A model generated the notes under the pieces. It saw only the letters and a list, made by a program, of their open reading frames with translations. It was not told the origin of the DNA and made no database searches. A stretch of 64,000 nucleotides of DNA from Smittium culicis. Its lineage: Eukaryota; Kickxellomycota; Harpellomycetes; Harpellales; Legeriomycetaceae. The stretch is from contig LSSN01000010.1 in the NCBI GenBank assembly GCA_001970855.1, positions 30,872 through 94,871 on the forward strand, given 5' to 3'. The translations under genes were made by a program, and so were the position numbers. Below, piece after piece: positions 23,824-36,336 of this stretch. Within the stretch, counting starts at the first letter, position 1; the number at the start of each line of letters is the position of its first letter.

Positions 23824-26800
23824 AACAAGCTAAATACTAATGTCAAAATTTTACTTTATTCTATCTTAATTTATTTTATCCTTGCTTCCAATTTACTTTC
23901 TACTCTAATTGTCTATTCATATTTAATATATAAATTTTAAAATAAGCTAGGTTAAGAAGAAATAAAAATCAAATAGATATAGTATGGTTAAATTGAAGTA
24001 ATTAAACATTTATTTATAAATGATTTATTTTTAAAAAAGTTGGACTATTTAAATTTCTATGGGATACAATCTAGTATAAAATATAAAAGTAAGGAGTATC
24101 TACAATTGTAATAAAAAAATATTAGTTTGGGCAAAAATTAATTAGTAAAAATAAATTATAAAATCTTTTAAACAAGGAAAAAATATCAATTTATATTATC
24201 AGTGGCTTTATTTACGCAATTTTTTAAATTCAAAAATACCATTTTAACATATTACACTTCAAACTTTGGTTTCTTTAATGTTATTACAATTGGTATTTAT
24301 ATATATACAATATCACTGAGAATGAAATCATTCGAAACTATTAAATACATCTTTGAGTAAAAAAAATATATTTTGAACTCTCTTAAATTAACCAAAGTTG
24401 ATGGTTAAATTTAAAGCTATATTTTTAATAATTTCAAAAACTCAACTTTAAAACGAAGGATATTCTAATATCAGTAAGATTATCGATATCCCTTTTATTT
24501 CATTTTTAGAGTAAAAAATAGAAATAGAATATCGGGGATAAGGCGTTAATATGTTTGTTTTTGAGTTATGAAAAAAATAGCAAGATGTTCAAATTATTCA
24601 AAAGTTTCTTCAGCAAATATTAAATAAAATAAAAATCAATTGTTGAATAAAAAAATTAAAGAATGAAGAACAATATATTAATAGCAATTCATACTCGCCT
24701 TTAATTGATTCGTATTTCTTTTTTTTTATTAAAAAAAAAGATGAATCCATCATTTTATTAATTTTTTTCTTTTTTAAAAATGAGTTATTAAGGACATAAC
24801 CAATTTTTATGATATGATAAATAGTTAAAGTACCTTGAATTATTATTTTGACATAAATATATTAAATTCGATTATGCTCGTGGTCAAAGGACTTGAGTAC
24901 AGAAAAAGTAAGTATAAAGGAAATTGTAGTGTTAAAACAATCTTGGCTAAAAAATATTCATTAAAATAAGTGTGCTGGAATCGAGCAAAATAATTAAGGA
25001 ATAAAAATTTGAAGCGGGGAAGAAAATATGAGAACTGTAAATGAATACAACAAAAGCATCTAAAATAGTTTATTTTGATTTGTACTAAAATCATGGATTT
25101 TAATTAGGGAATAAGGTTCAATAGTAAATATTAATTTTATTCGCTAGCACAGATTAGCTAGATTGTTAAACTTTATCAGACAATTTATTCGACAAATTTC
25201 GACGATGGTCCTTAAAATTAAATTAAGGCTTTCAAGCAAAAAAATTATAATAGAAAAAGCTACACTTTTCGAGTAAACAAAAATTATAATACCTCTTAAT
25301 CATATTAATCTCATTACTTGAAATTATACTAAAATGGCTATAAATGTATTCGCCAATAAGTTGTGTAGATAAATATAATATAATTAATACTAGAAAATGA
25401 TTCGCAGTGGCAATAATGGATATGCAAATTGTAAGCGCTTATTTGCCACGGCTTTCAAAAAGGATATTATTTAGAGCATGTGGAAGTAATTCGAAAATTA
25501 AATAAAAAATTATTTTCACATGTGGATGGGGGATAGTTCAATAGAGCTTTTCAATGAAACTTTAATGATTATATTAATTTTATTGATTGTAAAATATCTC
25601 AGCTTGATACATAAGAAGCATGCGTTTAAAATTTATACTGCTTTGTGTTGTCGAATTTTGAAAAAAAAAAAAATTTACCTACCCCATATAAGTAAATAAG
25701 AAATGTTTTATAAAAATCAGCCCTCCAAATCCTAGCTGTTATTAGTTAGACATAAGCTAGTTGTATATTCTGTAAAGTCGGGTTCACAATAAATTTCTTC
25801 AAGCGCTAATGTGGTTAAAAATAGATAAGATTAAAGAGTCAAACCTGAATTTTTTTTATAGGTAGCATGCTGTTTAGAATGTTCAACTAGGTGATAATGA
25901 AGCTAAAATATATACATATAGATTATTTCTTTAATTTATTTTTGTACTTGAGAAGCAAATGGAATCATATCACTAAAAAAAAATAATAACAAAAAATAAA
26001 TATATTAGCTTGGTTACAACGATTTAAAAAAAAAATAAAAAACAATAAAAGTTCTATTCGAGTTTCTAAAAACTGAATCATAAAAACTTGAACGTAATTG
26101 ATTTTAGCTCACCAGTTTAAGCCTTTCAGTGTCGGTTGGTTTCTCCATTGAAAAGTCAAAATTAGCTGGCAGAATGTCGCACCATAAATTAAAATTCAAC
26201 TTTGATAATTTATTGACTATTAAAAATAATTCGCCCAATTGATAGTTATATTTAAAACAACCAGCAAATTATGTGTTTATCACTCGGCTATAATTTATAT
26301 CCATAAAAAGAGCTACTGAGTATATAAACATGTGTATTATCTACTGGTGGGAAATAAACGCATGGTTATAAAATTAACTCTTATTCTTTAGTTTGCACAC
26401 AGTTCTCGATATTTCAATAAACATATTTATGCTTATCAGTAAATCTACACTCATTTTAAATCATTTTCACCTGAATAGTATTGAGAGTAGCCTAAGAGAC
26501 CGGTCTAGATTGTGACCATTATCATGGATTTGAGTTCAACTCTAGATTAGACTCAATTATCATAGACAATAATCTACAAACCTAGTAAGCTGTTTTTTTT
26601 TTATTGAAGATGGGGGATCCAAATATTAAAGAGTAATATACCACTTTTAAATTTGCGCAAATATTTATTGTATATATTCAAATTTTTTTCATTTATAAGT
26701 AATATTAATAATACACATTCGAGGTGAGTTTATATAAAGAGCCGAATGATGAATGATATTTTAAAAATCAATTATTATATATCTATTTTAAAAATTCTAG

Positions 26801-27018
26801 TATTTTAATAATAGCCGATTTTAAATTAGCACTGAGTTAATTTCGATTAGAATTACAGAGTTGTAAATGTATATAGCTTCAAATTGTATCTATAATATAA
26901 TAAATTTGTAAAAATATTTTCCTCTGTATAGAGTAATTCCTATTAAATAAATATATCCGGTTTTTCATTAATAATAAGCTATAATTAACGCCTTTTATAA
27001 TCATAATTTTTGATAATA
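23824..27018. other. AT-rich intergenic DNA, no gene recognised
   Basis: About 3.2 kb with no motif-bearing frame or coherent exon set. A TTAA followed by GCCTTTCAGTGTCGGTTGG at 26117-26139 resembles the left end of the short TTAA-flanked elements near 28.25 and 28.80 kb, so a decayed copy may begin there. Its other end was not found. Confidence 0.4.
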
Positions 27019-27904
27019 ATGTATAAGTTTATCTTTAATTTATCATTGTTGAGCATTATATTCCATCAAAGCTTAGGTATGTTTTTTTCCTGTATTTTTT
27101 ATTTTCATATACAATAGAAATTATAATAAATTAATCACTGAAATTTTTTATTTGATAGGAGGAATTATAAACATATATTCGCCAAGTATAAAAAATTACT
27201 TTGTTCAAGGGAATTCAAATAACATTTTATGGGATTATCCCGATTTAGCACTAGAAAGTCTACCCAAATATATAAACATTTTTCTTGTTCAGATAAGTTC
27301 GTCGCAAATAACTGAAGAAGATATTAATGGAGATAAGAAGAATCCTGTAGTTGAAAATAAAAGTGAAGCGAATAATCAAAATTCTAATTCGACTATAGAT
27401 TCAATAAATTCAAGCGTAGACTCGGCGAAAAATAGCAATAATACCAGCGATGAAAATATAGGTCAAAAAAGTAAACGTGATTTAGCTACTAGGCAGATTA
27501 TAATGGATCCGATTGATATAGCTTCCGGAGTTCCAATTCAAAGCAAGTCGGTAGTTTGGCGAACGCCATATAATTTCAATGTAGGTACATATAAGCTCAA
27601 AATGAAGGGGTTGAAAACCACTGCTAGTGGTGATATAGACCCGAGCTATGTTTACGTTACTGTCGCCGAATCTTCTATATTCGTGATGAAAAGCTATGGG
27701 GTTCCACCATTAGATCCTGTAAAAATACAGCTAAATGAACTAAGTCCAGTTTCTACAATTTCAATTGATCCTGACATCGGTATTGTCGTAGGATCAGTCT
27801 CTGTTGTAGACTCAGTATCCGAATCATCAAACATGTATCATTATATGAAAGCGTCTTACACACTTACATTATTGCTTTGTCTATGTACCTGTCTTTTTAT
27901 GTAA
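27019..27904 (+). CDS. Secreted KNH-like (Ser-Thr-Asn-rich) protein with probable GPI signal (2 exons)
   Basis: Exons 27019-27076 and 27159-27904 give 267 aa. The first exon encodes a hydrophobic signal peptide (M-Y-K-F-I-F then L-S-L-L-S-I-I-F). The mature part starts I-N-I-Y-S-P-S with N-N-I-L-W-D-Y and I-N-I-F-L-V-Q, the pattern of the fungal Kre9/Knh1-type N-terminal domain (P-x-x-G, I-x-W, I-x-L). An Asn/Ser-rich loop of about 80 residues interrupts it and ends in a dibasic Lys125-Arg126, a possible Kex2-type site. The fold then resumes with V-V-W-R-T-P-Y and G-T-Y-K-L-K. The C-terminus is a short hydrophobic stretch (L-T-L-L-L-C-L-C-T-C-L-F-M) after small polar residues, consistent with GPI attachment. 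Predicted at the cell surface or wall; the family assignment is moderate. Confidence 0.65.
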
Positions 27905-28247
27905 TTTGAGGTGATAGTTGATAAATTTTTATTTTAAAAAAACTACTAGTATTTAGGACTATTTTTTTATCATGTAAATTAAAACTCTTTTCAAAATAAA
28001 CAGAATATTTAGCTTAATATTTTGAAATAATGGGGTTTTTATACTGAATTTGTGATTTTGTGAATCGATAAAATGAACATGTAATTTACTTGACATATCA
28101 AAAAAATAATAGCATTCTATAATAGTGATCAGATTGTAATTATATATTAGTAAGCTAGGAATTGAGCTAATTTTTAGTTTTTACAATTTTACTTTCATAG
28201 TTATATATGAACACATATATTATACTCGATAAAAAATTATGATTGGT
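27905..28247. other. Intergenic DNA, nothing recognised
   Basis: AT-rich; presumably contains the 3' end of the upstream transcript. Confidence 0.4.
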
Positions 28248-28448
28248 TTAACTCTTTCAGGTGCGGTTGGATTTTTTTATAGCTAATAAAATTGTCGAAA
28301 AAAACGACAAACTGATAAATTAATAAGGAATAGCAGTTCATTATTAGCTATTATCTTTTATCTATCTAATAATATATAATGCGTAATTGTCATATTCAAT
28401 TATGATTTTTAAATACTTTTACGGTTGTTGGCCCTGTAAAAGTGTTAA
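28248..28448. mobile_element. Short TTAA-flanked element, piggyBac-like MITE, copy A
   Basis: TTAA at 28248-28251 is followed by CTCTTTCAGGTGCGGTTGG. The right end reads GGCCCTGTAAAAGTG followed by TTAA at 28445-28448, an imperfect inverted match (C-x-CTTT..CAGG). The internal 193 bp has no coding capacity. A diverged direct copy lies at 28796-28994. TTAA target duplication plus C-rich short TIRs is the hallmark of piggyBac-type transposition; assignment to that superfamily is inference. Confidence 0.5.
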
Positions 28449-28555
28449 ATAAAATAATAATACTAAACATTTTTATATAATTTTTTATAATATTATTAGA
28501 CACATTAGAATATTTAGAATATATTGTGAATTGATTTCATCTAGAATATATCGGG

Positions 28556-28785
28556 GATTCTGAACGAAGAGAGCACTTTGTTGCGGTTTAATGTTACTGA
28601 CTTGGGCATTCATTTGTAGAAAATATTATTGGCAGGAATTAAAAGGCGTATCATAAATCTATTAAATTACGAAAATATTATTTGTTAATAAAAACACTAG
28701 TTTTTATTTATTGGCTATTAATTAAATTTGTAATTTCATGTGCTGTAACTCTTAATACATAAAAGTGCTCTCTTCGTAAAGAATC
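28556..28785. repeat. 230-bp palindromic element with 24-bp terminal inverted repeats
   Basis: 28556-28579 and 28762-28785 are reverse complements with two mismatches; the inner 16 bases (ACGAAGAGAGCACTTT at 28564-28579) are perfect. Weaker complementarity continues inward (TTAATGTTACTG against the complement of CTGTAACTCTTAA) and outward. It sits between two direct copies of the TTAA-flanked element. It could be a second MITE family or a hairpin-forming remnant. Confidence 0.6.
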
Positions 28786-28795
28786 TGCCATATTG

Positions 28796-28994
28796 ATAAC
28801 CCCTTCAGAGGTGGTTAGCCTTTTTTATACTTCCAAAACCATCCAATAAAATGCCATTCTGATAAATTAATTTTGAATAATATTACATTATTGGCTAATA
28901 GCAACTATACATCCAATAAACAATGATTTTAATTTGGTTTATCCAATTATGATTTTTAATTAATTTTAAGAGTGCTTGCCCCGAATAGGGTTAA
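28796..28994. mobile_element. Short TTAA-flanked element, copy B
   Basis: Aligns with copy A along its length: CCCCTTCAGAGGTGGTT at the left end, a shared CTGATAAATTAAT, a shared CAATTATGATTTTTAA, and GGGTTAA at the right (TTAA 28991-28994). The left target sequence reads ATAA rather than TTAA, consistent with decay. Non-coding. Confidence 0.5.
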
Positions 28995-30389
28995 ATAGTA
29001 TTTATGGAACCTGACATTTTTTAATACATACTGTTATGGAAATGCATATCTTACCTGATCATCAATTGGTCAATAAAGAGGTAAAATATTTACTGAAACT
29101 GCTATCTATATAAATATATAAATAAAAAAGATATAGCTCAACAAATCCAAGACTGTCTCGGTAATCTACGTCAGTATAACACTGCCGCTAAAAAATCCTG
29201 GCTCCAGAAGAACAATTGAAATTTAAATAAAAAAAGTACATAAACCAAATATTCTGACAGTTGCGTTGTAACTGTATAAACGAACAAGTAAACAGGGTTT
29301 TTTTCCCATATTCTAGCATCCAAGTATACTTGTGAGATTGACAAAAAGCAAGAAAACCCAATAATAATGGCCATGCTTGTACATTTAATGAACTATGTAT
29401 TTATTTATTCCATGTGGCTTTGCTATTTAGAATAATTATAAAAAAAACTTTACAAGATTTTGTATGAAATTATAACTAGCAATTGGCTATTGTCAGTTCA
29501 GTGGAGAATATAACAAACGAATTTAAACTTGCCTATTAGATTAGTTAGATAAATGAACAACGCTCATTTGGCACAAAAAAAAAAAAGAATTTTTTTGAGG
29601 GCTTTGTGATTCAAAAAAAAAAAAACACCTCATTAAATTTTAATTAGAAAAAGAAAAAGGATAGAAAACTGAGCTAAAAAGCAATTTAGTTGGCTATCTC
29701 CAAGCATATTACTTTCAAAAGCATTAGTTTTATTCTATTCTTTTCAAAATTGCAAATTAATTAGTTAATTAATTAAGCTTGAAATATAATGAATGCGCTA
29801 GAATTGGCTCACAGTCTAATAGAAAATACACGCGGCCAATGACCTTAGAGCCTTTAAAATCCAGAACGCAATAGTAGTTAATCATTCAGTTTAACGATAA
29901 ACAGGACTGTTTTTTATTTTTTATATTGGCTTTAATGTATAAATGTAAAATCTTTTATTACTATCGCTTTTTGAGAACAGCTTATAACTATAAGAAAGTG
30001 TATCGCTTTTTTGCAAACATTACCAATATTACTATACTTACTCTATTACTTATTTCTGCCACAATACTGATTTTAAATAACCTTTATCGCTGGCACATTT
30101 AACATTATTTTTATATCTGTAAAAACTGTTCTAGGCACTGTTTTGGAAATAATTTTAGGCTTTCTGTTGTACAGGTTAAAATCTTTGTTTATTTTTCTAC
30201 GAATTACATAATATTTACGCTTTTACTGTCAGCAATACACTGATTTTTTTTCTCCAGATATTATTCAAACCACCAAATCTGCTTACATCGCCGCCAATCT
30301 TAGCAAACCCTGCTTATCGCCGCTTAATTTCTATATCACTACAATCTTCTATAAAGAAACAAAACACTGTCTTATAAAGCCCTTAACCT
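28995..30389. other. Intergenic DNA, no gene recognised
   Basis: AT-rich. About 29810-29950 shows diverged similarity to 5340-5500 (ACAGTC, AATAGAAA, TTAGAG, TTAATCATT, TGTATAAATGTAAA), suggesting an old dispersed repeat. Small open frames such as 29171-29374 (minus) have no motif support. Confidence 0.4.
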
Positions 30390-30617
30390 AAATTATCTCT
30401 TTATCTTCTAACCCTCAGTCATTTTATCAACATTCACAACTTCTATCACACTCACATTATTTTCAACTTCTCACCTCATCACCTTTCCTCTCATACCTTC
30501 ACTTCTCCTTTTTAAATCCAAACTTATAATAGTTCCCAACTTTGTCATTATCCCTTCACCTTTCCCAATCCTCGCCATATTTTCTTTTCCCTTCCCATTC
30601 CATTGCTAATATCCGAT
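30390..30617 (+). promoter_or_regulatory. G-depleted pyrimidine-rich upstream region of the RRM gene
   Basis: The plus strand is almost free of G and dominated by C and T over about 200 bases immediately before the first ATG at 30618, a composition change from the flanking DNA. Such tracts are common in fungal core promoters and 5' leaders. No TATA element or specific factor site is claimed. Confidence 0.45.
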
Positions 30618-33470
30618 ATGAGCACGTACGCGGATTCTGCTTATTTTAACCATGAAGCAAATCAGCCTAGAAATCCTTCTATCCCCACTATTAACTCTGC
30701 TGCTTCTAATAGCTCATACCATTCCAATCGCAAATCTATAAATAATAATTCAATTCCAAAATACCCCTCAAATAAACTTCCTAAGCCTCTTAATAATTTA
30801 GAAAGTCCAAAGCATAAAAATCGAATCCGTACCTCTTCAACCTCGAAAAGTCCTACTAGCATAAAATCTTCTTCTCCAAAATCAAACAGAACATCGCGAA
30901 CCCTTAATAATAGCCCCTCTAATTTATCCACAAACAGTCCAACCTCTGACCTTAAATCTATAATTCAATCAGACCCATATAGCCCTTCCCATAAGCAAAA
31001 ATTTTCAACAAACACTGATTCTTTACAACTCTTTAATCATCATGCTTCAATTTCCTTCCCAAGAATACCTATCCCTCCCGAGTACAACTTACTACAATTT
31101 CACAACAACTGTCTTTACTTTTTCGAAATTAATAAACACTTTATCGACAATCTCCCCTCCATATTATCCATCTTTAAAGCAAAAAGGTATCTTACACTCT
31201 CTATAAATCTCCATACGCTTTCTGTTATGTTTTTTAATTCAACTCTCCAAATCTTATTTTGTTTTAATTTATCTAACAATATTTTTAATATCTACTGTTT
31301 TTAATTATATCATTAACTTTATTAATAACAAATCTTCTAGAGTCAATGTTTACCCAAATGATGGAGTAAGTTTCTCTGGTGATATTACCTTCAAAAATAC
31401 ACAAGACACTGAAAGAGCTTATGCTCTCTTGAACGGAAAACCCCTCTTAAATGGCAACAACAAATTCATCCTCTCACCAAATAAAAATCACTACTTCATC
31501 CCAAACCCATCCGTAATCATCATCAAAAATCTTCCTCAAAACTATTCTCTCTTTTCCCTCTATTCATTTCTACGCCCCATTGGTCCCATCTTTGAACTTA
31601 CCGCAACCATCATCGAAAATAAAAATTCTCTAGGGCACGCTTTCGTAAAATTCTTTTACCAAAAAGACGAACAAACAGCATTAAAAGATTTGGTACGTTA
31701 CTTTAATTATCCCCATTTCTTTATTTTTTTTTATTTATATCTATCTAATTTATTTTCTCTTATAATTGTTAATTTCTTACGGCCCTTCTAATTAACTTGG
31801 ACTATATTTCCCATATTTTTACGAATTAGATGTTTGGCGACTTTGATAATAACTTAATGTATGTATATTTCTTAACTAATCTTTTTTGTCATTTTTTCTT
31901 GTTATACTTTTATTTATTTAATCTTTATATTAATCTCTGTCTTAAAATCCCATTTTTTTCTTCTACAGAACTCTTAGCTACTTTGACAAGTCTTTATACA
32001 CTAAATCGAAAAACAAATTTGTTACAGTTTATGACATAGAATTTTTTCATATTACTAAAAAAAAAGGTAAATATTCTTCTTGCTAATTACACTTTAGTAA
32101 TCAATTATCTGTTTTGTAAATGAAATTATTTATGTAGTATCCATATATACATTACACTCGTCCAATTAATCGTTTGTTTTTTTTCATAATTAACCCTATA
32201 TAATTTTAATGTAGAGGACTCGGTATTTTCCGAAATCGTAAACGAAAACGAAAACGAAAACACATGCATTAATAAGCAACCATTTAAAGATATCAAAAAA
32301 GAAAAAAAGAAAAATAATCTACACGATATTAGAATCGATAATATTAATTATGATTCTGCCGTTTGCTCAAGCGCCATAAATAAAGATCAAAGCAACAAAA
32401 TTTATTTAGAGAATTTGACTAAAGATTTAAAAAATATAGAATTATCCGAAAATGATCTAGATTCTAATGATTCGCTACAAACAAGTTTAGATGTTGATAT
32501 TCTTGAATTCCTTACCTCTAAAACACAAGTTGAATTAATTTCAAAAGAAATTATCGAAAAGGTAACTGAAAACCACAAGCAGCTCGTAGCACGTATAATA
32601 GAAGCTGAATCTGACTTGTCTATAACTGTACTATCAGCTATTATTTCAAAATTCTTCCTCGAATTTGATAAAATAGAATTTATTATTGAAATATTAACAA
32701 GCAATAAAAAGCTATACTCTTACTTTGTCAAAACTGTTTCAGAATTGGATTTTGAGGACTTTGAGATGTTTGAATATGACAATTTGATCAAACAGCTATG
32801 GATCCAGCAAATAAAGAATGACTACACTTTAAATAAATTATACCGTGAAACAACTAACTCTCATTCCAAAGCATCTTCAAATAATCGCAACTCGATTGAT
32901 TGTATTCCTAGCAGCATATCTAGTCTATCAAATATTTATGACACAAACTGGGACCCTAGCAATACAGAAATCAACAAAGCTGGTTTCATCAGCACAACTA
33001 GCACTGCTAGAAACAGTGTAGATTTTGTAAAAAGTGATTCACGGAAAAGTTTTGACGCAGAAAGTGGAAACTTAAACCCTATAATTTTACCAACCACGGG
33101 AATCAAAGTTAAAGGCTATGACTCCAAAATCGAAGATTTTATTGAGGATCTGTCTATTGTATCCTATGAAGATTGTAAAGCCAAAATTCAGACAGTATTG
33201 AATCAAAGGCTTATTGTAAGTATTTGCATTTTTTCATATTCATTTTTTCAATTTTTTCAAAAACCCATCATATTATAATTTGCATAATTTAAAATTACAA
33301 ATTAAATTTTATATTATTATTCCTAAAATTAGGGCTTGAAATTTGATAATTATCAAGAAATTTCTGACTGGATTATTGAAAATAAATTGTACAACATCCG
33401 CAACTTGGCATACACTATTTTTGACGACGACGAGCTATCCAAACTTGCTAAAACCAAGTTAAAAACATAA
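30618..33470 (+). CDS. RNA-binding protein with two RRMs and helical C-terminus (6 exons)
   Basis: Exons 30618-31186, 31341-31692, 31830-31858, 31969-32066, 32215-33215, 33333-33470; GT-AG introns, phases close, 728 aa. Residues 1-150 are Ser/Asn/Pro-rich disorder. RRM1 spans about 160-240 (C-L-Y-F-F-E-I, then D-I-T-F-K) and is weak, with no clear RNP1. RRM2 spans about 246-325 with RNP2 V-I-I-I-K-N-L-P and RNP1 L-G-H-A-F-V-K-F, and crosses two introns (exon 3 is 29 nt). A Lys/Glu/Asn-rich linker is followed by a long helical region (about 420-540) and a final helical segment (D-W-I-I-E-N-K-L), not recognised. The paired RRMs recall poly(A)-binding-like fungal proteins, but no specific orthologue is claimed. 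It is convergent with the OTU gene. An in-frame TTG upstream at 30603 is not needed. Confidence 0.75.
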
Positions 33471-33907
33471 GTTTGGACCAATACTGTTGAAATTATCTCT
33501 ATTATTATTTCTAGTGCTATTATTGTTATTATTAATCCGTTACCTTTTGATTTTGATTTGTGGGTAGAATAAAAATTTAATTGTTTTTATAGCTTACAAA
33601 TTGCCTCTTTTTTTTTTTATGAAAATTTCTGTCTAACAAATTTGAATTTTGAAAACGTAACTAAAAAAAAATTTTATTCTGAGCAGTACAAAATAAGCGA
33701 AAGAAAAGGTCATGTAGTTATTGAGATAGATGAGATAGGTAACGTTAAAGCAATTATTTAAAAGAAGTGTAAAACCATAATTACGCACTTTGATGATTAT
33801 ATTTTAAAAGTGCATTTCAGGGGAATTGCTGAAGAAAAGATTTTTTTAATTAAAAAAAATGTATAAATGTAAATATAGTCTTTATATATGAAAATATAAA
33901 ATATTTT
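33471..33907. other. Convergent intergenic region
   Basis: 437 bp between the 3' ends of the RRM gene and the OTU gene, AT-rich, with nothing else recognisable. Confidence 0.5.
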
Positions 33908-35277
33908 TTAAATACGAATGACCGAGTTGTAGTGCTCACCAAGACCAAATGCGTGTTTGTGGAAAGATATGCGTAATGGGGCATTAGTTTTTTTGCTAGA
34001 CAAGTTTGTGGATTCAGCACCTATAGGTTCACTATTTACATTATCGTTAACAATGAGTGGGCTATCGCTATCTGCCATGTAAATCAAGATGGTGCGATCA
34101 AGAGAGCTTGCTAATGCGGTTATTTCAAAGTGGCCAGCCCACAAGCTGGTGTTTTTAATTTCGTTTATGTGCTCGGCAAACTCGTCTTCGGACATCATAT
34201 CGCCAGTAGATTCGTTGACCATGAACGGCATAAATAGGTGTTTATTGGTGAGCATATAATCGGCTGCTATTTCACGCAGTTGTTTGACTGAAGGCACCCA
34301 CTTATCTGTGTTATTGCCATTTTCATCAGGGCTAGAACTACTGGTATTATTAGTATTGTCGTAGCTATCACTGCTGCCGAACTTTCTTGCGAGCTCGCTC
34401 AAGTCTTCGCCAAGGCTTAGGCTACTACAACTCTGTACATTCAACAGTTGATCGATAATAGAGTTGTACAAGCAGTGGCCATTAGCTGCAACCTGTTTAA
34501 TAATCAAATTTTCCTTCCGTAACATGCTTGCTAGTTGCTCATATTCAACTTGTGACTTATTTGGCATATTTTTTGCCAATTCCTCGGCCTCTCTCTCCAT
34601 TTCCTCTATTTGCTGCTGCCTCTTAGCTAGCTTTTTTTTCGCGCGGTTTTTTGGCTGTTTCGGTTGATTATTATTCTCTTGTGCAGCGATGCCTGCTAAT
34701 TTATTTGAAAAAGTTATCATAAATATTCATATTATAGCTTAATAGCAGTATAGAAATAGCGGATATTATATAGTATGGAACAGTTTATAAGGGGTTAAAA
34801 AAATGAAAAGGTAATTAAATAGCTAGGTAAAGCTGAAATATAAAATATGTATAAATCATATTTTGAAAAAGAATTCTATAAATGCAACGTCGATAGCCCA
34901 CAAAAAATTTAAAACTTTGTATTTTTTTAAATTGAATTTTGAACAAGCATTAAAGTTGAGAATATTAAAAAGAAAATAGAGGGGGATGTAAGCTTACCAT
35001 TTTCATCTAATGCGAGGTTAGAAATCGCCTTGCTAACTATTTCGTCGTTATTCTCTTGTGAAGTGAGGCTAGAATCGCCCAAATTTTTTTTAAAATTTGC
35101 TAATTCTTCTTCGTGTCTGGTTTTTAGACCAGATTCCAAACTCTCGATCTCTTCCAAGAGACTCTTTTTTGTCGCTTTATCGCTACTTTTTGCTTTTTTC
35201 TTGAGCATCATAACAGCAGATAAGAGTTCTTTTTTCTCCTTGCGATGTCTAGCTTCTATATCTTCCAAACCGCTCAT
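33908..35277 (-). CDS. OTU2: OTU-domain deubiquitinase, OTUD6/OTU2 type (2 exons)
   Basis: Exons 34998-35277 and 33908-34692 (minus strand) give 354 aa. The N-terminal coiled region has the family opening H-R-K-E-K-K-E-L and I-S-N-L-A-L; a second basic coiled stretch (K-N-R-A-K-K-K, Q-Q-Q-I-E-E-M) follows the intron. The OTU domain covers about 150-354: nucleophile Cys167 in N-G-H-C-L-Y-N-S, a middle part with A-A-D-Y-M and F-M-P-F, and catalytic His347 in G-L-G-E-H-Y-N-S-V. The usual Asp of D-G-H-C is Asn. In the family these enzymes trim ubiquitin chains and associate with translation machinery. The intron acceptor is a tandem TTAGCAG, so isoforms differing by one Ala are possible. The ATG at the intron end (34720) is not the true start. 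Confidence 0.93.
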
Positions 35278-36336
35278 TTTTATTTGTAAAATATAGCTCC
35301 TGATTTTTCAAATTGGATGTAAATTCTGAAAAGAGAACGGTGGATGGTGGATGAACTATGAACTAATATTTTTGATTAAAAATGATTAATTTGAGAGAAT
35401 GTGATTCGAATTAAGAATTTGGAGTATATAGCAAAAGGGCAGGGACAGAAGAGGTAAATTAAAGTATTCAGTTTTGAACTGTAATTTGGCGGAATTGAGT
35501 TTAATACCATTGTAGTTTTATTTATACTGGCAAATTGCTACAAATTCATCATTTTTTTTTTATCCCAGCAAAAAATTTAATATTTTAATTATCCAATCAA
35601 TGCGAAAAGTGTCTATTGATAGTATTTTAGATTAGCCTAAAATTCATAATAATGTTTACTTGATTGTATAGTGTTGTATTGCATTGATGTGTCTGCAATG
35701 AGCTCTAGCCAGGTCAGTGTGATGAGCTCGAATTAAAAATTACATTCAAGTGTATAGACATAAAAGAGAAACATATTTATTATAAGCTTTTGATTTTGTA
35801 GTAACTCTAAAGCTCAAAAGTTACACATAATCGAGATTTTTTATCAAGGGAGTTTAGCAATTTTGGTGACTATCAAGGTATATCATTAAATGCTACTTGT
35901 ATCCATTCACTATTTAACATTTTAAGAGTTAAATACTATCTAGACCTTAAAAATTTTACAGAAAAATTAAAGAATATAGTAGTAAATTTTTGCGAGATTA
36001 ATTTGTAGTTCAGGTATAAATCTATAAGGTGTTTAAAATTATTAATGATTTGAACACTATTAATAATTATTTCAATATAAAATATATTTAAATGCTCAAA
36101 TTATACTCTATGACTAACTATTTTTACAAATATAATATACTAAATATGAAGATTTTCTTACAAAAAAACATTTTTACTGCTATTTATTTGAAATATTCGT
36201 TTTTGATTTTGACCTTAGCTAACAATAATAAAGGATTAAAAATGGTTGTAGACGTTTGAATTACAAAAATCAAATGTAAAAAAAAAAAATATATCAGCCA
36301 ATGCATATGCTTTTATAAAATTCAATATTAGGGTCT
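35278..36336. other. Intergenic DNA between OTU2 and HIS4
   Basis: About 1.06 kb, AT-rich, containing the OTU2 promoter side and the HIS4 3' flank. No further gene seen. Confidence 0.5.

Noticed and set aside
33908..34720. OTU protein starting at the ATG at 34720
   Set aside because: That ATG lies in the intron; splicing to 34998-35277 restores the family's N-terminal coiled region.
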